A stretch of 64,000 nt of DNA, from contig NZ_JARGEL010000010.1 in assembly GCF_029211265.1 (NCBI RefSeq), positions 1 to 64,000 on the forward strand, in the 5' to 3' direction. Source of the DNA: Extensimonas soli. GTDB taxonomy: Bacteria > Pseudomonadota > Gammaproteobacteria > Burkholderiales > Burkholderiaceae_C. The translations under genes and the position numbers were made by a program. Shown piece after piece: positions 31,314 to 40,593 of the stretch (its first letter is position 1; every line of letters begins with the position of its first letter). The notes under the pieces were generated by a model. The model was not told where the DNA came from. It saw nothing but the letters and a program-made list of their open reading frames with translations, and ran no database searches.

Positions 31314-33118
31314 GCACCATGCCCCGCTACACCCCGCCCCTGCGCGACATTGAATTCGTTTTGCATGAAGTGTTCGGCCTGAGCGACGAGCTCAAGGCCA
31401 TGCCGACCTACGCCGATTTCGACGCAGCCACGCTGCGCGCCGTGCTCGAAGAAGGTGGCAAGTTCGCCGCCGAGGTGCTCTTTCCGCTCAACATGAGCGG
31501 TGACACCGAGGGCTGCACGCTCGACCCAGCGACGCACGCCGTGCGCACGCCGACCGGCTTCAAGGAGGCTTACGCGCAGTACGTGGCCGGCGGCTGGCCT
31601 GCGCTGTCGTGCGATCCGGCTTACGGCGGCCAAGGGCTGCCCATGGTCATCAACCAGTGCTTTTACGAAATGCTCAACGCCGCGAACCAGGCCTGGACCA
31701 TGTACCCCGGCCTCTCGCACGGCGCCTACGAATGCCTGCACACGCACGGCACGCCCGAGCAAAAGCGGTTGTACCTGCCGCGCCTCACGAGCGGGCACTG
31801 GACGGCCACCATGTGCCTGACCGAGCCGCACTGCGGCACCGACCTGGGCCTGCTCAAGACGCGCGCCGAGCCGCAGCCCGATGGCAGCTACAAGCTCACC
31901 GGCACCAAGATTTTCATCAGCGCGGGCGAGCACGACCTGGCGGAAAACATCGTGCACCTGGTGCTCGCGCGCCTGCCCGACGCACCTGCGGGCAGCAAGG
32001 GCATCAGCCTGTTCGTCGTGCCCAAATTTCTGCCGCAGGCGGACGGCAGCCTGGGCGCGCGCAGCGCGATCTACTGTGGCGGCCTGGAACACAAAATGGG
32101 CATACGCGCGAGCGCCACCTGCCAGATGGTGCTCGACGGCGCCACAGGCAGCCTGGTGGGCGAGCCGCACAAGGGGCTGGCCGCGATGTTCGTGATGATG
32201 AACGCCGCGCGCCTGGGCGTGGGCGTGCAGTCGCTGGGCCTGACCGAGGTGGCCTACCAGAACGCGCTGGCCTACGCCAAGGAGCGCCTGCAGATGCGCA
32301 GCCTCTCGGGCCCCAAGGCCAAGGACGAGCCCGCCGACCCCATCATCGTGCACCCCGACGTGCGCCGCATGCTGCTCACGGCCAAAGCCTGGGCCGAGGG
32401 CGGACGCGCGCTTGCGATCTACTGCGCGCTGCTCGTGGACAAAGAGCTGCACCACCCCGACGAGAAAGTGCGCGCCGAAAGCGCCGAACTCGTCGCGCTG
32501 CTCACGCCCATCGCCAAGGCCTTCCTCACCGACAACGGCTACCAGGCCGCCACGCTGTGCCAGCAGGTCTTCGGCGGGCACGGCTACATCAAGGAGTGGG
32601 GCATGGAGCAGTTCGTGCGCGATGCGCGCATCAACATGATCTACGAGGGCACGAACGGCGTCCAGGCGCTCGACCTGCTCGGCCGCAAGGTGCTCGCCAA
32701 CCAGGGCGCGACGCTGCGCAAGTTCGGCAAGCTCGTGGCCGCGCTGGCGCAGCAGGAGGCCGCGAACCCGCAAATGGCCGAATTCATCCAGCCGCTGGCC
32801 GGCCTGGGCGAAAAGATGACCCAGTTCACGACCGAAATCGGCATGAAAGCCATGCAGAACCCCGAAGAGGTGGGCGCTGCCGCGACCGACTACCTGCGCG
32901 TGGCCGGCCACCTGGTGTTCGGCTACCTGTTCGCGCGCATGGCGCAGGTTGCGCTGCGCCAGATCGCCGCGGGCCATGCCGAGCCGTTTTACCGCGCCAA
33001 GCTGCAGACGGCGCGCTTTTATTTCGCGCGCCTCTTCCCCGAAACCGCCGCGCTCATGCGCAGCGCGCGCTCGGGCAGCCAGGTGCTGATGGACACTGAC
33101 CTCGCGCTGGCCGGGTGA
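31310..33118 (+). CDS. acyl-CoA dehydrogenase (C-terminal-domain type, about 600 residues)
   Basis: This FAD enzyme introduces the alpha-beta double bond in an acyl-CoA. The 602-residue length and layout match the long group that includes DmdC-type and FadE-type dehydrogenases, with an extra C-terminal domain. The N-terminal helical domain is followed by MCLTEPHCGTDLGLLKTRAE (flavin/substrate loop, about 165-184), GTKIFISAGEHDLAENIVHL, and the C-terminal FAD-binding GHGYIKEWGMEQFVRDARIN and IYEGTNGVQALDLLGRK. The true substrate cannot be read. The start overlaps the TetR gene; an ATG three codons later is equally possible. Confidence 0.92.
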   Translation: MSTMPRYTPPLRDIEFVLHEVFGLSDELKAMPTYADFDAATLRAVLEEGGKFAAEVLFPLNMSGDTEGCTLDPATHAVRTPTGFKEAYAQYVAGGWPALSCDPAYGGQGLPMVINQCFYEMLNAANQAWTMYPGLSHGAYECLHTHGTPEQKRLYLPRLTSGHWTATMCLTEPHCGTDLGLLKTRAEPQPDGSYKLTGTKIFISAGEHDLAENIVHLVLARLPDAPAGSKGISLFVVPKFLPQADGSLGARSAIYCGGLEHKMGIRASATCQMVLDGATGSLVGEPHKGLAAMFVMMNAARLGVGVQSLGLTEVAYQNALAYAKERLQMRSLSGPKAKDEPADPIIVHPDVRRMLLTAKAWAEGGRALAIYCALLVDKELHHPDEKVRAESAELVALLTPIAKAFLTDNGYQAATLCQQVFGGHGYIKEWGMEQFVRDARINMIYEGTNGVQALDLLGRKVLANQGATLRKFGKLVAALAQQEAANPQMAEFIQPLAGLGEKMTQFTTEIGMKAMQNPEEVGAAATDYLRVAGHLVFGYLFARMAQVALRQIAAGHAEPFYRAKLQTARFYFARLFPETAALMRSARSGSQVLMDTDLALAG

Positions 33119-33126
33119 TGTGGAGT

Positions 33127-33174
33127 GATTTTGGCTTCTGCGCCTTTACCATAAGGCGTAAGCAGCTCTCTTTT
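33127..33174 (+). repeat. palindromic dispersed repeat, family P, copy 5 (intergenic)
   Basis: This is the clearest copy: ATTTTGGCTTCTGCGCCTTT, then ACCATAAGGCGTAAGCAGCT and CTCTTTT, with GCGCCTTTA/TAAGGCG as arms. It lies between the dehydrogenase and thioesterase genes. Confidence 0.85.
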
Positions 33175-33274
33175 AGAGAGCGCAAAGCCGATGCCGCGTG
33201 CGGCACTCGCGCATTGCGTAGATACTCGGCCTCCATCCCCTATTGCCCCTCCACACCGATCGAGGAGACCCGTT

Positions 33275-34150
33275 TTGACGACCCCCACTCCCGCCACACC
33301 ACACCCCTTCGACGAAGCCATGGCCTTCACGCCCTGCGACGCCCCCGCAGGCTGGCCCGGCCATGCGGGCACGCGCTACTGGCAGGGCCGCACGCACCCC
33401 GGCTACGCGAACATGGTCGGGCCTTATGGCGGCATCACCGCTGCGCAGGCGCTCAACGCCGTGATGCTGCACCCTGAGCGCCTGGGCGAGCCGCTCGCCC
33501 TCACCGTGAACTATGCCGGCCCGCTGGCCGACGGCCCCTTCATCGCCACGGCCACGCCGCTGCGCACCAACCGCTCCACGCAGCACTGGAGCGTGGCGCT
33601 GCTGCAGACCGACGCGAGCGGTGCGCTCGCCGTCACCACCACGGCCACGGCCGTGACCGCGGCGCGGCGCGAAACCTGGAGCGTGAGCGACACGCCCGCG
33701 CCCCCCGTGCCGCGCCCGCACGAGGTGTTGGCCGAAGCACGCGGCGGCGTGCCCATGGAGTGGCGCAACCGCTACGAAATGCGCGCGATCGTCGGCGACT
33801 TTCCGCGCGAGTGGGACGACAGCCACAGCCACAGCAGCCTCAGCCAGCTATGGATGCGCGACGCGCCGCCGCGACCGCTGGACTTCTGCGCGCTCGCGGC
33901 GCTGTGCGACCTGTTCTTTCCGCGCCTGTTTTTGCGCCGCGCGCGCCGCGTGCCCATAGGCACGGTGTCCATGACGGCGTATTTCCACGCTGGCAGCACC
34001 GAGCTTGCCGCCACCGGCGCCGGCTACCTGCTCGGCCAGGCGCAGGCGCAGGAATTCCGCAACGGCTTTTTTGACCAGACTGCACAGGTGTGGAACGAAG
34101 CCGGCACCATGCTCGCGACCACGCACCAAGTGGTCTATTACAAAGAATAA
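33275..34150 (+). CDS. TesB-like acyl-CoA thioesterase family protein
   Basis: The 291-residue protein has two tandem hot-dog folds of the double-hot-dog thioesterase type: YANMVGPYGGITAAQALNAV with LALTVNYAGPLADGPFIATA in the first half, and DFCALAALCDLFFPRLFLRR with MTAYFHAGSTELAATGAGYL in the second. It probably hydrolyses or binds acyl-CoA made by its neighbours. The start is uncertain: a TTG at 33275 has a GAGGAGA site 6 bases upstream and is preferred; an ATG at 33320 (MAFTPCD) is the alternative. The frame also extends upstream to 33191 but without a site. Confidence 0.82.
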   Translation: MTTPTPATPHPFDEAMAFTPCDAPAGWPGHAGTRYWQGRTHPGYANMVGPYGGITAAQALNAVMLHPERLGEPLALTVNYAGPLADGPFIATATPLRTNRSTQHWSVALLQTDASGALAVTTTATAVTAARRETWSVSDTPAPPVPRPHEVLAEARGGVPMEWRNRYEMRAIVGDFPREWDDSHSHSSLSQLWMRDAPPRPLDFCALAALCDLFFPRLFLRRARRVPIGTVSMTAYFHAGSTELAATGAGYLLGQAQAQEFRNGFFDQTAQVWNEAGTMLATTHQVVYYKE

Positions 34151-34205
34151 GGCCCGGACGCAGTCCCGGACGACACGCACTTCCCCCCATCCTTTGAGAA
34201 CCCCC

Positions 34206-34982
34206 ATGAGCTCCAGCAACCAGGACATCCTCGTGCACACCGAAGCCGGTGTGTGCACCATCACCTTCCACCGCGTGGACAAGAAAAACTCCTTCACCGC
34301 GGCCATGTACGCCACGCTGGCTGCAGCGCTCGCCGCGGCCGAAGCCGACCCGCAGGTGCGCGTGCTCGTGTTCCAGGGCGACGCGACGGTGTTCAGCGCG
34401 GGCAACGACATCGCCGACTTTCTCGAACGCCCGCCCCTGGACCAGAATGCGCCGGTTTTCCAGGTGCTGCGCGGCCTCGCGACCTTCTCCAAGCCCATGA
34501 TCGCCGCCGTCTGCGGCCCGGCCGTGGGCCTGGGCACGACCATGCTCTTTCATTGCGACCTGGTCTATGCGGGCGACAACGCAGTGTTTTCCATGCCTTT
34601 CGTGAACCTCGGCCTGTGCCCCGAGGCCGGCTCCAGCCTGCTCGCGCCGCAAATTCTCGGCTACCACCGTGCGGCCGAGGCGCTGCTGTTCGGCGAGCCC
34701 TTCCTGGCCGAAGCCGCGCTCGAAGCCGGCCTGGTCAACCGCGTCGTGCCGCCCACCGAATGCAACGCGCTGGCGCAGGCGCAAGCGAAAAAGCTCGCGG
34801 CCAAGCCCTTGAGCTCCCTCATCGAGACCAAGCGCCTGCTCAAAAAAGGCCAAACCCCCGCCGTGCTCGAGCGCATCGCCGAAGAGGCCGAAACCTTCGG
34901 CCGCCTGCTCACCGCCCCCGCCGCGCGCGAAGCCTTCACCGCGTTCCTCGAAAAGCGCCGTCCGGACTTCAGCAAGGTCTGA
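34206..34982 (+). CDS. enoyl-CoA hydratase/isomerase family protein
   Basis: The 258-residue crotonase-fold enzyme hydrates an enoyl-CoA, the step after the dehydrogenase. It has the CoA-binding FSAGNDIADFL (oxyanion-hole glycine region), GPAVGLGTTMLFHCDLVYAG, and NLGLCPEAGSSLLAPQILG with a Glu in a catalytic position. The C-terminal lid follows (SLIETKRLLKKGQTPAVLER). The ATG at 34206 is chosen because preceding in-frame codons are Arg/Thr-rich and overlap the thioesterase gene. The group TetR-dehydrogenase-thioesterase-hydratase looks like one fatty- or branched-acyl-CoA pathway. Confidence 0.92.
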   Translation: MSSSNQDILVHTEAGVCTITFHRVDKKNSFTAAMYATLAAALAAAEADPQVRVLVFQGDATVFSAGNDIADFLERPPLDQNAPVFQVLRGLATFSKPMIAAVCGPAVGLGTTMLFHCDLVYAGDNAVFSMPFVNLGLCPEAGSSLLAPQILGYHRAAEALLFGEPFLAEAALEAGLVNRVVPPTECNALAQAQAKKLAAKPLSSLIETKRLLKKGQTPAVLERIAEEAETFGRLLTAPAAREAFTAFLEKRRPDFSKV

Positions 34983-35168
34983 AGTCCTCCCCGCGAGGGG
35001 CGGTAAAGAGTCAAGAGGCGCGCCCCGCGTAAAGGCGCTCTGTGTGCTGCCGCAAGGCTTGCAAGCGCATGCAACGCCTGAGGGTTTTGCTTACGGCTTT
35101 TGCGCATTGCCGCAGGCCTGCAAGGGGGAGCAGGTCCTACGATGAAGGTTCTTTTTCAAGGAGAACCG

Positions 35169-35714
35169 ATGGCCGTGCAATCCCCCTTCTTCGGCAAGCG
35201 TGAGCCCGATGCGTTTGCTTCGCGCCACAGCGCAAGCACCGCTGCGGGTCTGGGCGCCACCTCTGCCGCGGCGGCACCCACAACTGCCAGCGCGCAAGCC
35301 GCCAAACCTGCTCCCGACAGCCAAGGCAGCAAGCTCATCGTCGGGCCGAACATCAAGCTCAAAGGGGTCGAAATCACCGATTGCGACACCCTGGTGGTCG
35401 AGGGCATGGTCGAAGCCACCATGGACTCGCGCGTGATCCATATCGCTGCCGAGGGCGCTTTCCGCGGCTCGGCAGAAATCGACATCGCCGAGATTTTTGG
35501 CGAATTCGACGGCACCCTGACAGTGCGCCAAAAGCTCGTGATCCACCAGTCCGGCAAGGTGCGCGGCAAGATCCGCTACGGCAAGCTGGTGGTCGAAGAA
35601 GGCGGCCAGCTTTCGGGCGAGATCGCCGTGGGCGTGGGCCCCACGCAAAACACGGCGAAAAAGGGTGCCGACGGAGCGGCAGCTTCGGGGCCGGCCGTGC
35701 CGCTCGCGGCTTAG
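35169..35714 (+). CDS. bactofilin (polymer-forming cytoskeletal protein)
   Basis: The 181-residue protein has a central beta-helical bactofilin domain (about 55-155): SKLIVGPNIKLKGVEITDCD, then VEATMDSRVIHIAAEGAFRG and VRQKLVIHQSGKVRGKIRYG. The ends are Ala/Ser/Gly-rich and disordered. Bactofilins assemble into membrane-associated filaments that act in cell shape or protein placement. The ATG at 35169 has an AGGAG site 5 bases upstream. It stands alone; the next gene is convergent, with a short AGCCCG-T-CGGGCT hairpin between them. Confidence 0.92.
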   Translation: MAVQSPFFGKREPDAFASRHSASTAAGLGATSAAAAPTTASAQAAKPAPDSQGSKLIVGPNIKLKGVEITDCDTLVVEGMVEATMDSRVIHIAAEGAFRGSAEIDIAEIFGEFDGTLTVRQKLVIHQSGKVRGKIRYGKLVVEEGGQLSGEIAVGVGPTQNTAKKGADGAAASGPAVPLAA

Positions 35715-35737
35715 GAGCCCGTCGGGCTTGGGTGCGC

Positions 35738-36178
35738 TCAGGCCGCCACGTGCCTGCGCACCACAGGGCGCGGGCGGCCTGCATCGTCTATGGCCACGTA
35801 GGTGAGCCGCGCCTGCGTGACTTTCACATAATTTCCCTGCTTGGCGAGCTGTTCGGCATAGACCTCGACTTCCACGGTGATCGAGGTATGGCCTACGTGC
35901 GCGATGCTCGCAAAAAAAGAGAGTACGTCGCCCACGCGCACCGGCTGCTTGAAGATGAATTCGTTCACCGCCACGGTCGCCATGCGGCCTTGCGCATGGC
36001 GTGCGGGCAGCACCGATCCGGCTAGGTCCACCTGCGACATCACCCAGCCGCCGAAGATGTCGCCATTGGCGTTGCAGTCGGCCGGCATGGGGATGACCTT
36101 GAGCACGAGCTCCTTGTCGGTGGGCAGCGTGGCGGGAGGGGGCGTCGTGGTGGTAGCGGTGGCGGCAGTGGTGGACAT
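35738..36178 (-). CDS. acyl-CoA thioesterase, YciA type
   Basis: The 146-residue hot-dog thioesterase has the YciA/BFIT-type layout: ELVLKVIPMPADCNANGDIF (Asn-Asp region at the active site) then GGWVMSQVDLAGSVLPARHA and TVAVNEFIFKQPVRVGDVLS. It releases CoA from short- or medium-chain acyl-CoA in the cytoplasm. A Thr/Ala/Pro-rich stretch leads into the domain. The ATG at 36178 follows CGGAG; frame upstream is antisense to the divergent ABC gene. Confidence 0.9.
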   Translation of the reverse strand: MSTTAATATTTTPPPATLPTDKELVLKVIPMPADCNANGDIFGGWVMSQVDLAGSVLPARHAQGRMATVAVNEFIFKQPVRVGDVLSFFASIAHVGHTSITVEVEVYAEQLAKQGNYVKVTQARLTYVAIDDAGRPRPVVRRHVAA

Positions 36179-36214
36179 GGGCACAATCTCCGGATTTGCT
36201 TTGGATTGTCCCCC

Positions 36215-38038
36215 ATGCGCCGCCACGGTGAATCTGCTCCCTCCCTTCCTGTCGCGCCAGCCTCGGCACATTCCGACTGGGCCACGCTGCGCCGGCTGCT
36301 GCCGTATCTGTGGCACTACAAGTGGCGCGTGCTCGCGGCGATCGCGTTCATGGTCGGCGCCAAGCTCGCCAACGTGGGCGTGCCGGTGCTGCTCAAGGCG
36401 CTCGTGGATGCGCTCAACGTGCGCCCCGGCGATCCAGCGGCGCTGCTCGTCGTGCCCCTGGGGCTGCTGCTTGCCTACGGCGGGCTGCGGCTGTGCACCT
36501 CACTCTTCACCGAGCTGCGCGAGCTGGTGTTTGCCAAAGCCACGCAGGGCGCGGCGCGCAGCATCGCGCTGCAGACCTTCCGCCACCTGCACGCGCTGAG
36601 CCTGCGCTTTCACCTGGAGCGCCAGACCGGCGGCATGTCGCGCGACATCGAGCGCGGCGTGCGTGCGCTCGAGTCGCTGGTCTCGTTCACGCTGTTCAAC
36701 ATCATCGCCACGCTCGTCGAGGTGCTGCTCGTGCTGGGCGTGCTCGCCGTGAAGTTCGATGCGGGCTTTGCCTGGATCACGCTTGCGGCGCTGCTGCTTT
36801 ATATCGTCTTCACGGTGCGCGTGACCGAGTGGCGCACGCAGTTTCGCCGCCAGGCGAACGAATCCGACTCCGCCGCGCACACCAAGGCCGTCGATGCGCT
36901 GCTGAATTACGAAACCGTCAAATACTTCAACAACGAGGAGTTCGAGGCGCGCCGCTACGACGAGAGCCTGGAGCGTTTGCGCCGCGCGCGCCTCAAGAGC
37001 CAGAGCACGCTGTCGCTGCTCAACACGGGCCAGCAGCTCATCATCGCCACGGCGCTCGTGGTGATGCTCTGGCGTGCCACGCAGGGCGTGGTCGCGGGGC
37101 GCATGACGCTGGGCGACCTGGTGATGGTCAACGGCTTCATGATCCAGCTCTACATCCCGCTGAACTTCCTCGGCGTGATCTACCGTGAGATCAAGCAGGG
37201 CCTGACCGACGTGGACCGCATGTTCGCGCTCATGGACCGACCGCAGGAAGTCGCCGACGCGCCCGGTGCGCCGCCGCTCGCGGGGCTCGAGCGGCCGGTG
37301 GTGCGCTTCGAGGACGTGCACTTTGCCTACGAGCCCGAGCGGCCCATTCTGCGCGGCCTGAGCTTCGAGATTCCGGCGGGCCAGACGGTGGCCGTGGTTG
37401 GCCCCTCGGGCGCGGGCAAATCGACGCTCGCGCGGCTGCTGTTTCGCTTTTACGACGTGCAGCAGGGGCGCATCACCATCGCGGGGCAGGACATCCGCAG
37501 CGTCACGCAAGAGAGCCTGCGCCGCGCCCTGGGCATCGTGCCGCAGGACACGGTGCTGTTCAACGACACCATCGCCTACAACATCGCCTACGGCCGCCCG
37601 GGCGCGAGCCAGGCCGAGGTCGAGGCAGCCGCGCGCGCCGCGCACATCCACGACTTCATCGCCTCCACGCCCAAGGGCTACGCCACGCTGGTGGGCGAGC
37701 GCGGGCTCAAGCTCTCGGGCGGCGAAAAGCAGCGCGTGGCGATCGCGCGCACGCTGCTCAAGAACCCGCCGATTTTGATCTTCGACGAGGCCACCTCGGC
37801 GCTCGACTCGGCCAACGAGCGCGCGATCCAGGCCGAGTTGCGCAGCGCCGCGCAGGGCAAGACCACGCTGCTGATCGCGCACCGCCTCTCCACCGTGGTC
37901 GATGCGCACGAAATCCTCGTGCTCGAAGCCGGCCGCATCGTCGAGCGCGGCACGCACGCCGCCTTGCTCGCGCAAGGCGGCACCTACGCGCGCATGTGGG
38001 CGCTGCAGCAAAGCGGCGAGGGGGCGCTCATGGCGTAA
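36215..38038 (+). CDS. Atm1-type ABC exporter (permease plus ATPase)
   Basis: The 607-residue half-transporter belongs to the Atm1/ABCB7 group, which exports glutathione-linked sulfur species or metal complexes. It has six membrane helices (about 30-320), the segment [20 protein letters not shown] typical of Atm1 proteins, then the ATPase: Walker [10 protein letters not shown] (about 397), signature [17 protein letters not shown] and Walker [20 protein letters not shown]. The ATG at 36215 ([10 protein letters not shown]) is preferred to a TTG at 36206. It is divergent from the YciA gene with a 36-base gap. Confidence 0.92.
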   Translation: MRRHGESAPSLPVAPASAHSDWATLRRLLPYLWHYKWRVLAAIAFMVGAKLANVGVPVLLKALVDALNVRPGDPAALLVVPLGLLLAYGGLRLCTSLFTELRELVFAKATQGAARSIALQTFRHLHALSLRFHLERQTGGMSRDIERGVRALESLVSFTLFNIIATLVEVLLVLGVLAVKFDAGFAWITLAALLLYIVFTVRVTEWRTQFRRQANESDSAAHTKAVDALLNYETVKYFNNEEFEARRYDESLERLRRARLKSQSTLSLLNTGQQLIIATALVVMLWRATQGVVAGRMTLGDLVMVNGFMIQLYIPLNFLGVIYREIKQGLTDVDRMFALMDRPQEVADAPGAPPLAGLERPVVRFEDVHFAYEPERPILRGLSFEIPAGQTVAVVGPSGAGKSTLARLLFRFYDVQQGRITIAGQDIRSVTQESLRRALGIVPQDTVLFNDTIAYNIAYGRPGASQAEVEAAARAAHIHDFIASTPKGYATLVGERGLKLSGGEKQRVAIARTLLKNPPILIFDEATSALDSANERAIQAELRSAAQGKTTLLIAHRLSTVVDAHEILVLEAGRIVERGTHAALLAQGGTYARMWALQQSGEGALMA

Positions 38039-38130
38039 GTAGGGGCTGGCATAGCGCTGCCCCTGCGTGCGGCGTGCGGCGTGCGCTCGCGGAGTCACCC
38101 TCATCTTGCGATCTTGCGCGCGATCCTCTA

Positions 38131-38156
38131 GACTTGTGCTTCAAGTAGCACAAGTC
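38131..38156. promoter_or_regulatory. inverted repeat GACTTGTGCT-N6-AGCACAAGTC, antitoxin operator
   Basis: The perfect 10-bp inverted repeat with a 6-base spacer lies 14 bases before the yefM ATG and just before its AAGGAG site. It is in the place where YefM (alone or with YoeB) binds for autoregulation. Confidence 0.75.
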
Positions 38157-38170
38157 AAGGAGCCTTCGCA

Positions 38171-38428
38171 ATGCGGGTGGTGAATTTTTCCGAGGCGCGC
38201 AACGGCCTCAAAAACGTGATCGATCAAGCCATAGACGATGCCGACTACACGGTGATCGTGCGCCGCGATGCGCCCGATGCGGTGCTGATGTCGCTCGACA
38301 CCTTCAACAGCCTCATGGAAACGGTGCACCTGCTGAAGTCGCCTGCCAACGCGGCGCATCTGGCGCGCTCGATCGCCCAATACCACCAAGGTCAGGTCAC
38401 GCAACAAGGCCTGGTCGATGCCGATTGA
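38171..38428 (+). CDS. yefM: YefM/Phd-family antitoxin
   Basis: The 85-residue antitoxin binds its own promoter through its N-terminal Phd fold (MRVVNFSEARNGLKNVIDQA, then VIVRRDAPDAVLMSLDTFNS) and neutralises YoeB through its flexible C-terminus. It has AAGGAG 8 bases before its ATG and overlaps the toxin gene by 11 bases. Confidence 0.93.
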   Translation: MRVVNFSEARNGLKNVIDQAIDDADYTVIVRRDAPDAVLMSLDTFNSLMETVHLLKSPANAAHLARSIAQYHQGQVTQQGLVDAD

Positions 38429-38702
38429 GCAAACGCTCAGCAAACTGACCTGGACGCTCGCGGCCTGGGAGGATTACACCTACTGGCAGCTCCAGGATCG
38501 CAAAACCCTCCGGCGCATCAACGCTTTGATCAAGGACTGCTTGCGTCATCCTTTCGAAGGCATAGGCAAGCCCGAGCCCCTGAAAGAAAACCTCGCGGGC
38601 TTTTGGTCGCGCCGTATCGACGACACCCACAGGCTGGTGTATTGCGTGGACGCGCAGGCGTTGGTCGTGATTGCCTGCCGCTACCACTACCAGCAGGGCT
38701 GA
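38418..38702 (+). CDS. yoeB: YoeB-family ribosome-dependent mRNA interferase toxin
   Basis: The 94-residue RelE-fold toxin cleaves mRNA in the ribosomal A site when free of antitoxin. The diagnostic motifs are present: WEDYTYWQLQDRKTLRRINA, NLAGFWSRRIDDTHRLVYCV and the C-terminal CRYHYQQG, including the catalytic Glu, Arg and His positions expected of YoeB. Translation is coupled to yefM. It is directly followed by a nested pair of miniature elements. Confidence 0.93.
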   Translation: MPIEQTLSKLTWTLAAWEDYTYWQLQDRKTLRRINALIKDCLRHPFEGIGKPEPLKENLAGFWSRRIDDTHRLVYCVDAQALVVIACRYHYQQG

Positions 38703-38715
38703 GAGACTGAGACTG

Positions 38716-38953
38716 GACTTACGCAAACTAGTGTAGTGTTCGACGCTATCTGCGACATAAAACCGCGTCTTTTCGGCCCGGGCTGCGTTGCAAATCCTCG
38801 CGATACCACCCGGTATCGCTGCGGTTTGCGCCTTGCCCAGACCAAAAATCCATCGGTTTTATTTGTCGCATCAAGCATCAAACACTACACTAGGATGCAG
38901 CGAGGTGTTTTGCCATGGGGCGAACCCTTGCCTCACCCCGATTTGCGTAAGTC
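38716..38953. mobile_element. miniature element M (GACTTACGCAAA ends), interrupted by a second element
   Basis: The ends GACTTACGCAAA (38716-38727) and TTTGCGTAAGTC (38942-38953) are perfect 12-bp inverted repeats. Without the internal insertion the unit is about 76 bp and matches the intact 78-bp copy at 59804-59881, including GATGCAGC, TTTGCCAT, GGGGCG and CCCCGATTTGCGTAAGTCGT. It encodes no protein. Confidence 0.85.
38731..38890. mobile_element. 160-bp MITE with TA target duplication, inserted in element M
   Basis: The ends GTGTAGTGTTCGACGCTATC and, reverse-complemented, GTGTAGTGTTTGATGCTTGA continue as matching TGCGACA and TAAAACCG, giving about 35 bp of imperfect terminal inverted repeat. 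The element is flanked by TA on both sides, the target duplication of IS630/Tc1/mariner transposases. The internal part carries CGATACC-ACC-GGTATCG-like symmetry. There is no transposase, so it must move by a transposase from elsewhere. Confidence 0.85.
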
Positions 38954-39001
38954 GTGTGAGAGTTTCTCGGCCGCGGCCGTGCTGCTCGCGATAATGCCCC
39001 G

Positions 39002-39958
39002 ATGGAAACCAAGTGGCTCGAAGACTTCGTCAGCCTGGCTGATACGCGCAGCTTCAGCCGTTCGGCGCAGCTGCGGCATGTGACGCAGCCGGCGTTTTCG
39101 CGCCGCATCCAGGCGCTCGAGGCCTGGGCTGGCACCGACCTCGTCGATCGCAGCGCCTACCCGCTGCGCCTCACGCCCGCGGGCCAGAAGCTGTACGCGC
39201 AGGCGCTCGAATGGCTGCAGGCGCTGCAGGGCACGCGCACCATGCTGCGCGCGCAGGCTGCGGCGGGGCAGGACGTGATCGCGTTCGCGGTGCCGCACAC
39301 GCTGGCTTTTACGTTTTTCCCGGCCTGGGTGTCGCGCCTGCACGCCGAATTCGGCCCGTTCAGGAGCCGCCTCGCGGCACTCAACGTGCACGATGCGGTG
39401 CTGCGCCTCGTCGAAGGCGGCTGCGACCTGCTGATTGCCTACCACCACCCGGCGCTGCCGTTCCAGCTCGACGCCGACCGCTACGAGATGGTGCAGCTCG
39501 GCGAGGAATTGCTTGCGCCCTACAGCAAGCCAGACGCCAAAGGGCGACCGCTCTTTGGCCTGCCCGCGCGCGCGGGCCAGTCATCGCGGCTGCTGCCTTT
39601 TCTCGGCTATGCGCACGGCGCCTACCTCGGGCATTTGGCCGAGCTGCTGCTCAAGCAGGCGGGCCTCGCGGGCCAGCTCGAGCGCGTCTATGAAACCGAC
39701 ATGGCCGAGGGCCTCAAAGCCATGGCGCTCGAAGGGCACGGGCTGGCCTTTTTGCCCCACAGTGCAGTGCGCGAAGAACTGCGCGCCCAGCGGCTCGTGA
39801 GCGCGCTGCCCGCCGACGCGCAGGCGGGCGAGGCGCTGCAGCTGCGCCTGTCCGTGCGCGCCTACCGCGCCAGGCCCGCGGGCAAGGACGCCGAACAAAG
39901 CCGTGCGCAGGCGCTGTGGAGCCATTTGCAGGCCTACGAGGCGAGTGGGGCGGAGTGA
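39002..39958 (+). CDS. LysR-family regulator, HypT (YjiE)-like
   Basis: The 318-residue regulator has the N-terminal winged helix (1-60) beginning METKWLEDFVSLADTRSFSR, with QPAFSRRIQALEAWAGTDLV, and a periplasmic-binding-protein-like sensor domain (about 90-300). The start and helix match the subgroup of E. coli HypT, a hypochlorite-responsive activator; related genes in beta-proteobacteria are often near amino-acid ABC transporters, and one lies 4 kb away here. The target genes cannot be read from sequence. Confidence 0.87.
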   Translation: METKWLEDFVSLADTRSFSRSAQLRHVTQPAFSRRIQALEAWAGTDLVDRSAYPLRLTPAGQKLYAQALEWLQALQGTRTMLRAQAAAGQDVIAFAVPHTLAFTFFPAWVSRLHAEFGPFRSRLAALNVHDAVLRLVEGGCDLLIAYHHPALPFQLDADRYEMVQLGEELLAPYSKPDAKGRPLFGLPARAGQSSRLLPFLGYAHGAYLGHLAELLLKQAGLAGQLERVYETDMAEGLKAMALEGHGLAFLPHSAVREELRAQRLVSALPADAQAGEALQLRLSVRAYRARPAGKDAEQSRAQALWSHLQAYEASGAE

Positions 39959-40075
39959 AGGCGGGCAGGACAGCGCGAACCGCCAAAGCGGACAACGGCC
40001 GCATGGTGCCGCCATTGCCTTCGTGTGTTCGGTAGGTTCCTGGGGGTACTGGCGCCGCATCCCAGGCAAAGTTTC

Positions 40076-40561
40076 TCAGCGGTACGACCGATAGACCGTG
40101 CCCGTTCCGTCCAGTCCAATCAACAGTACCTCGTAGGCGTCTTTGCGTCCACCATAGGCCGGGCCATCCATGCCGGGCGACCCGACTGGCATGCCCGGCG
40201 CCGCGAGGCCGAGGGCCCGGGGGGCTTCGCGCAGCAGGCGCTGGATGTCCGCGGCGGGCACATGGCCCTCTATGGCATAGCCGCCGATCAGTGCCGTGTG
40301 GCACGAGCCGTATTTCTGCGGAATGCCCAGCCGCGCGCGCGCTGCCGCGTTGCCGGTGTCTGATGCCTGCACCTCGAAGCCGGCTGCTTGCAGGTGCGCG
40401 ATCCAGTCCTTGCAGCATCCGCAACTGGGGTCCTTCCACACCTGGGCCAGTGGCCGGCTCCGCGCGATGCCCGGTCCCGCCAGTGCCATGGTGAGCGCAG
40501 CCGCGAGCAGTGTGCGGCGCCGCGGCAGGTTTGCCGGTTTGCTGTCATCAGCTTGGTGCAT
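40076..40561 (-). CDS. DUF411 metal-binding protein of a copper-resistance group
   Basis: The 161-residue protein has an Arg-rich signal peptide (PRRRTLLAAALTMALAGPGI) and the DUF411 domain: VWKDPSCGCCKDWIAHLQAA, then GSCHTALIGGYAIEGHVPAA. The conserved Cys and His residues suggest copper binding in the periplasm. Members are commonly found beside copA/copB, as here: copB starts 32 bases upstream on the same strand. It is convergent with the LysR gene. Confidence 0.9.
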   Translation of the reverse strand: MHQADDSKPANLPRRRTLLAAALTMALAGPGIARSRPLAQVWKDPSCGCCKDWIAHLQAAGFEVQASDTGNAAARARLGIPQKYGSCHTALIGGYAIEGHVPAADIQRLLREAPRALGLAAPGMPVGSPGMDGPAYGGRKDAYEVLLIGLDGTGTVYRSYR

Positions 40562-40593
40562 GGTTTGTCTTTCCTTTCCTATGAGCCTGCGCC

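Noticed and set aside
38716-38953. Transposase gene for the nested elements
   Set aside because: No open frame of adequate length or catalytic motif lies within or beside the elements.
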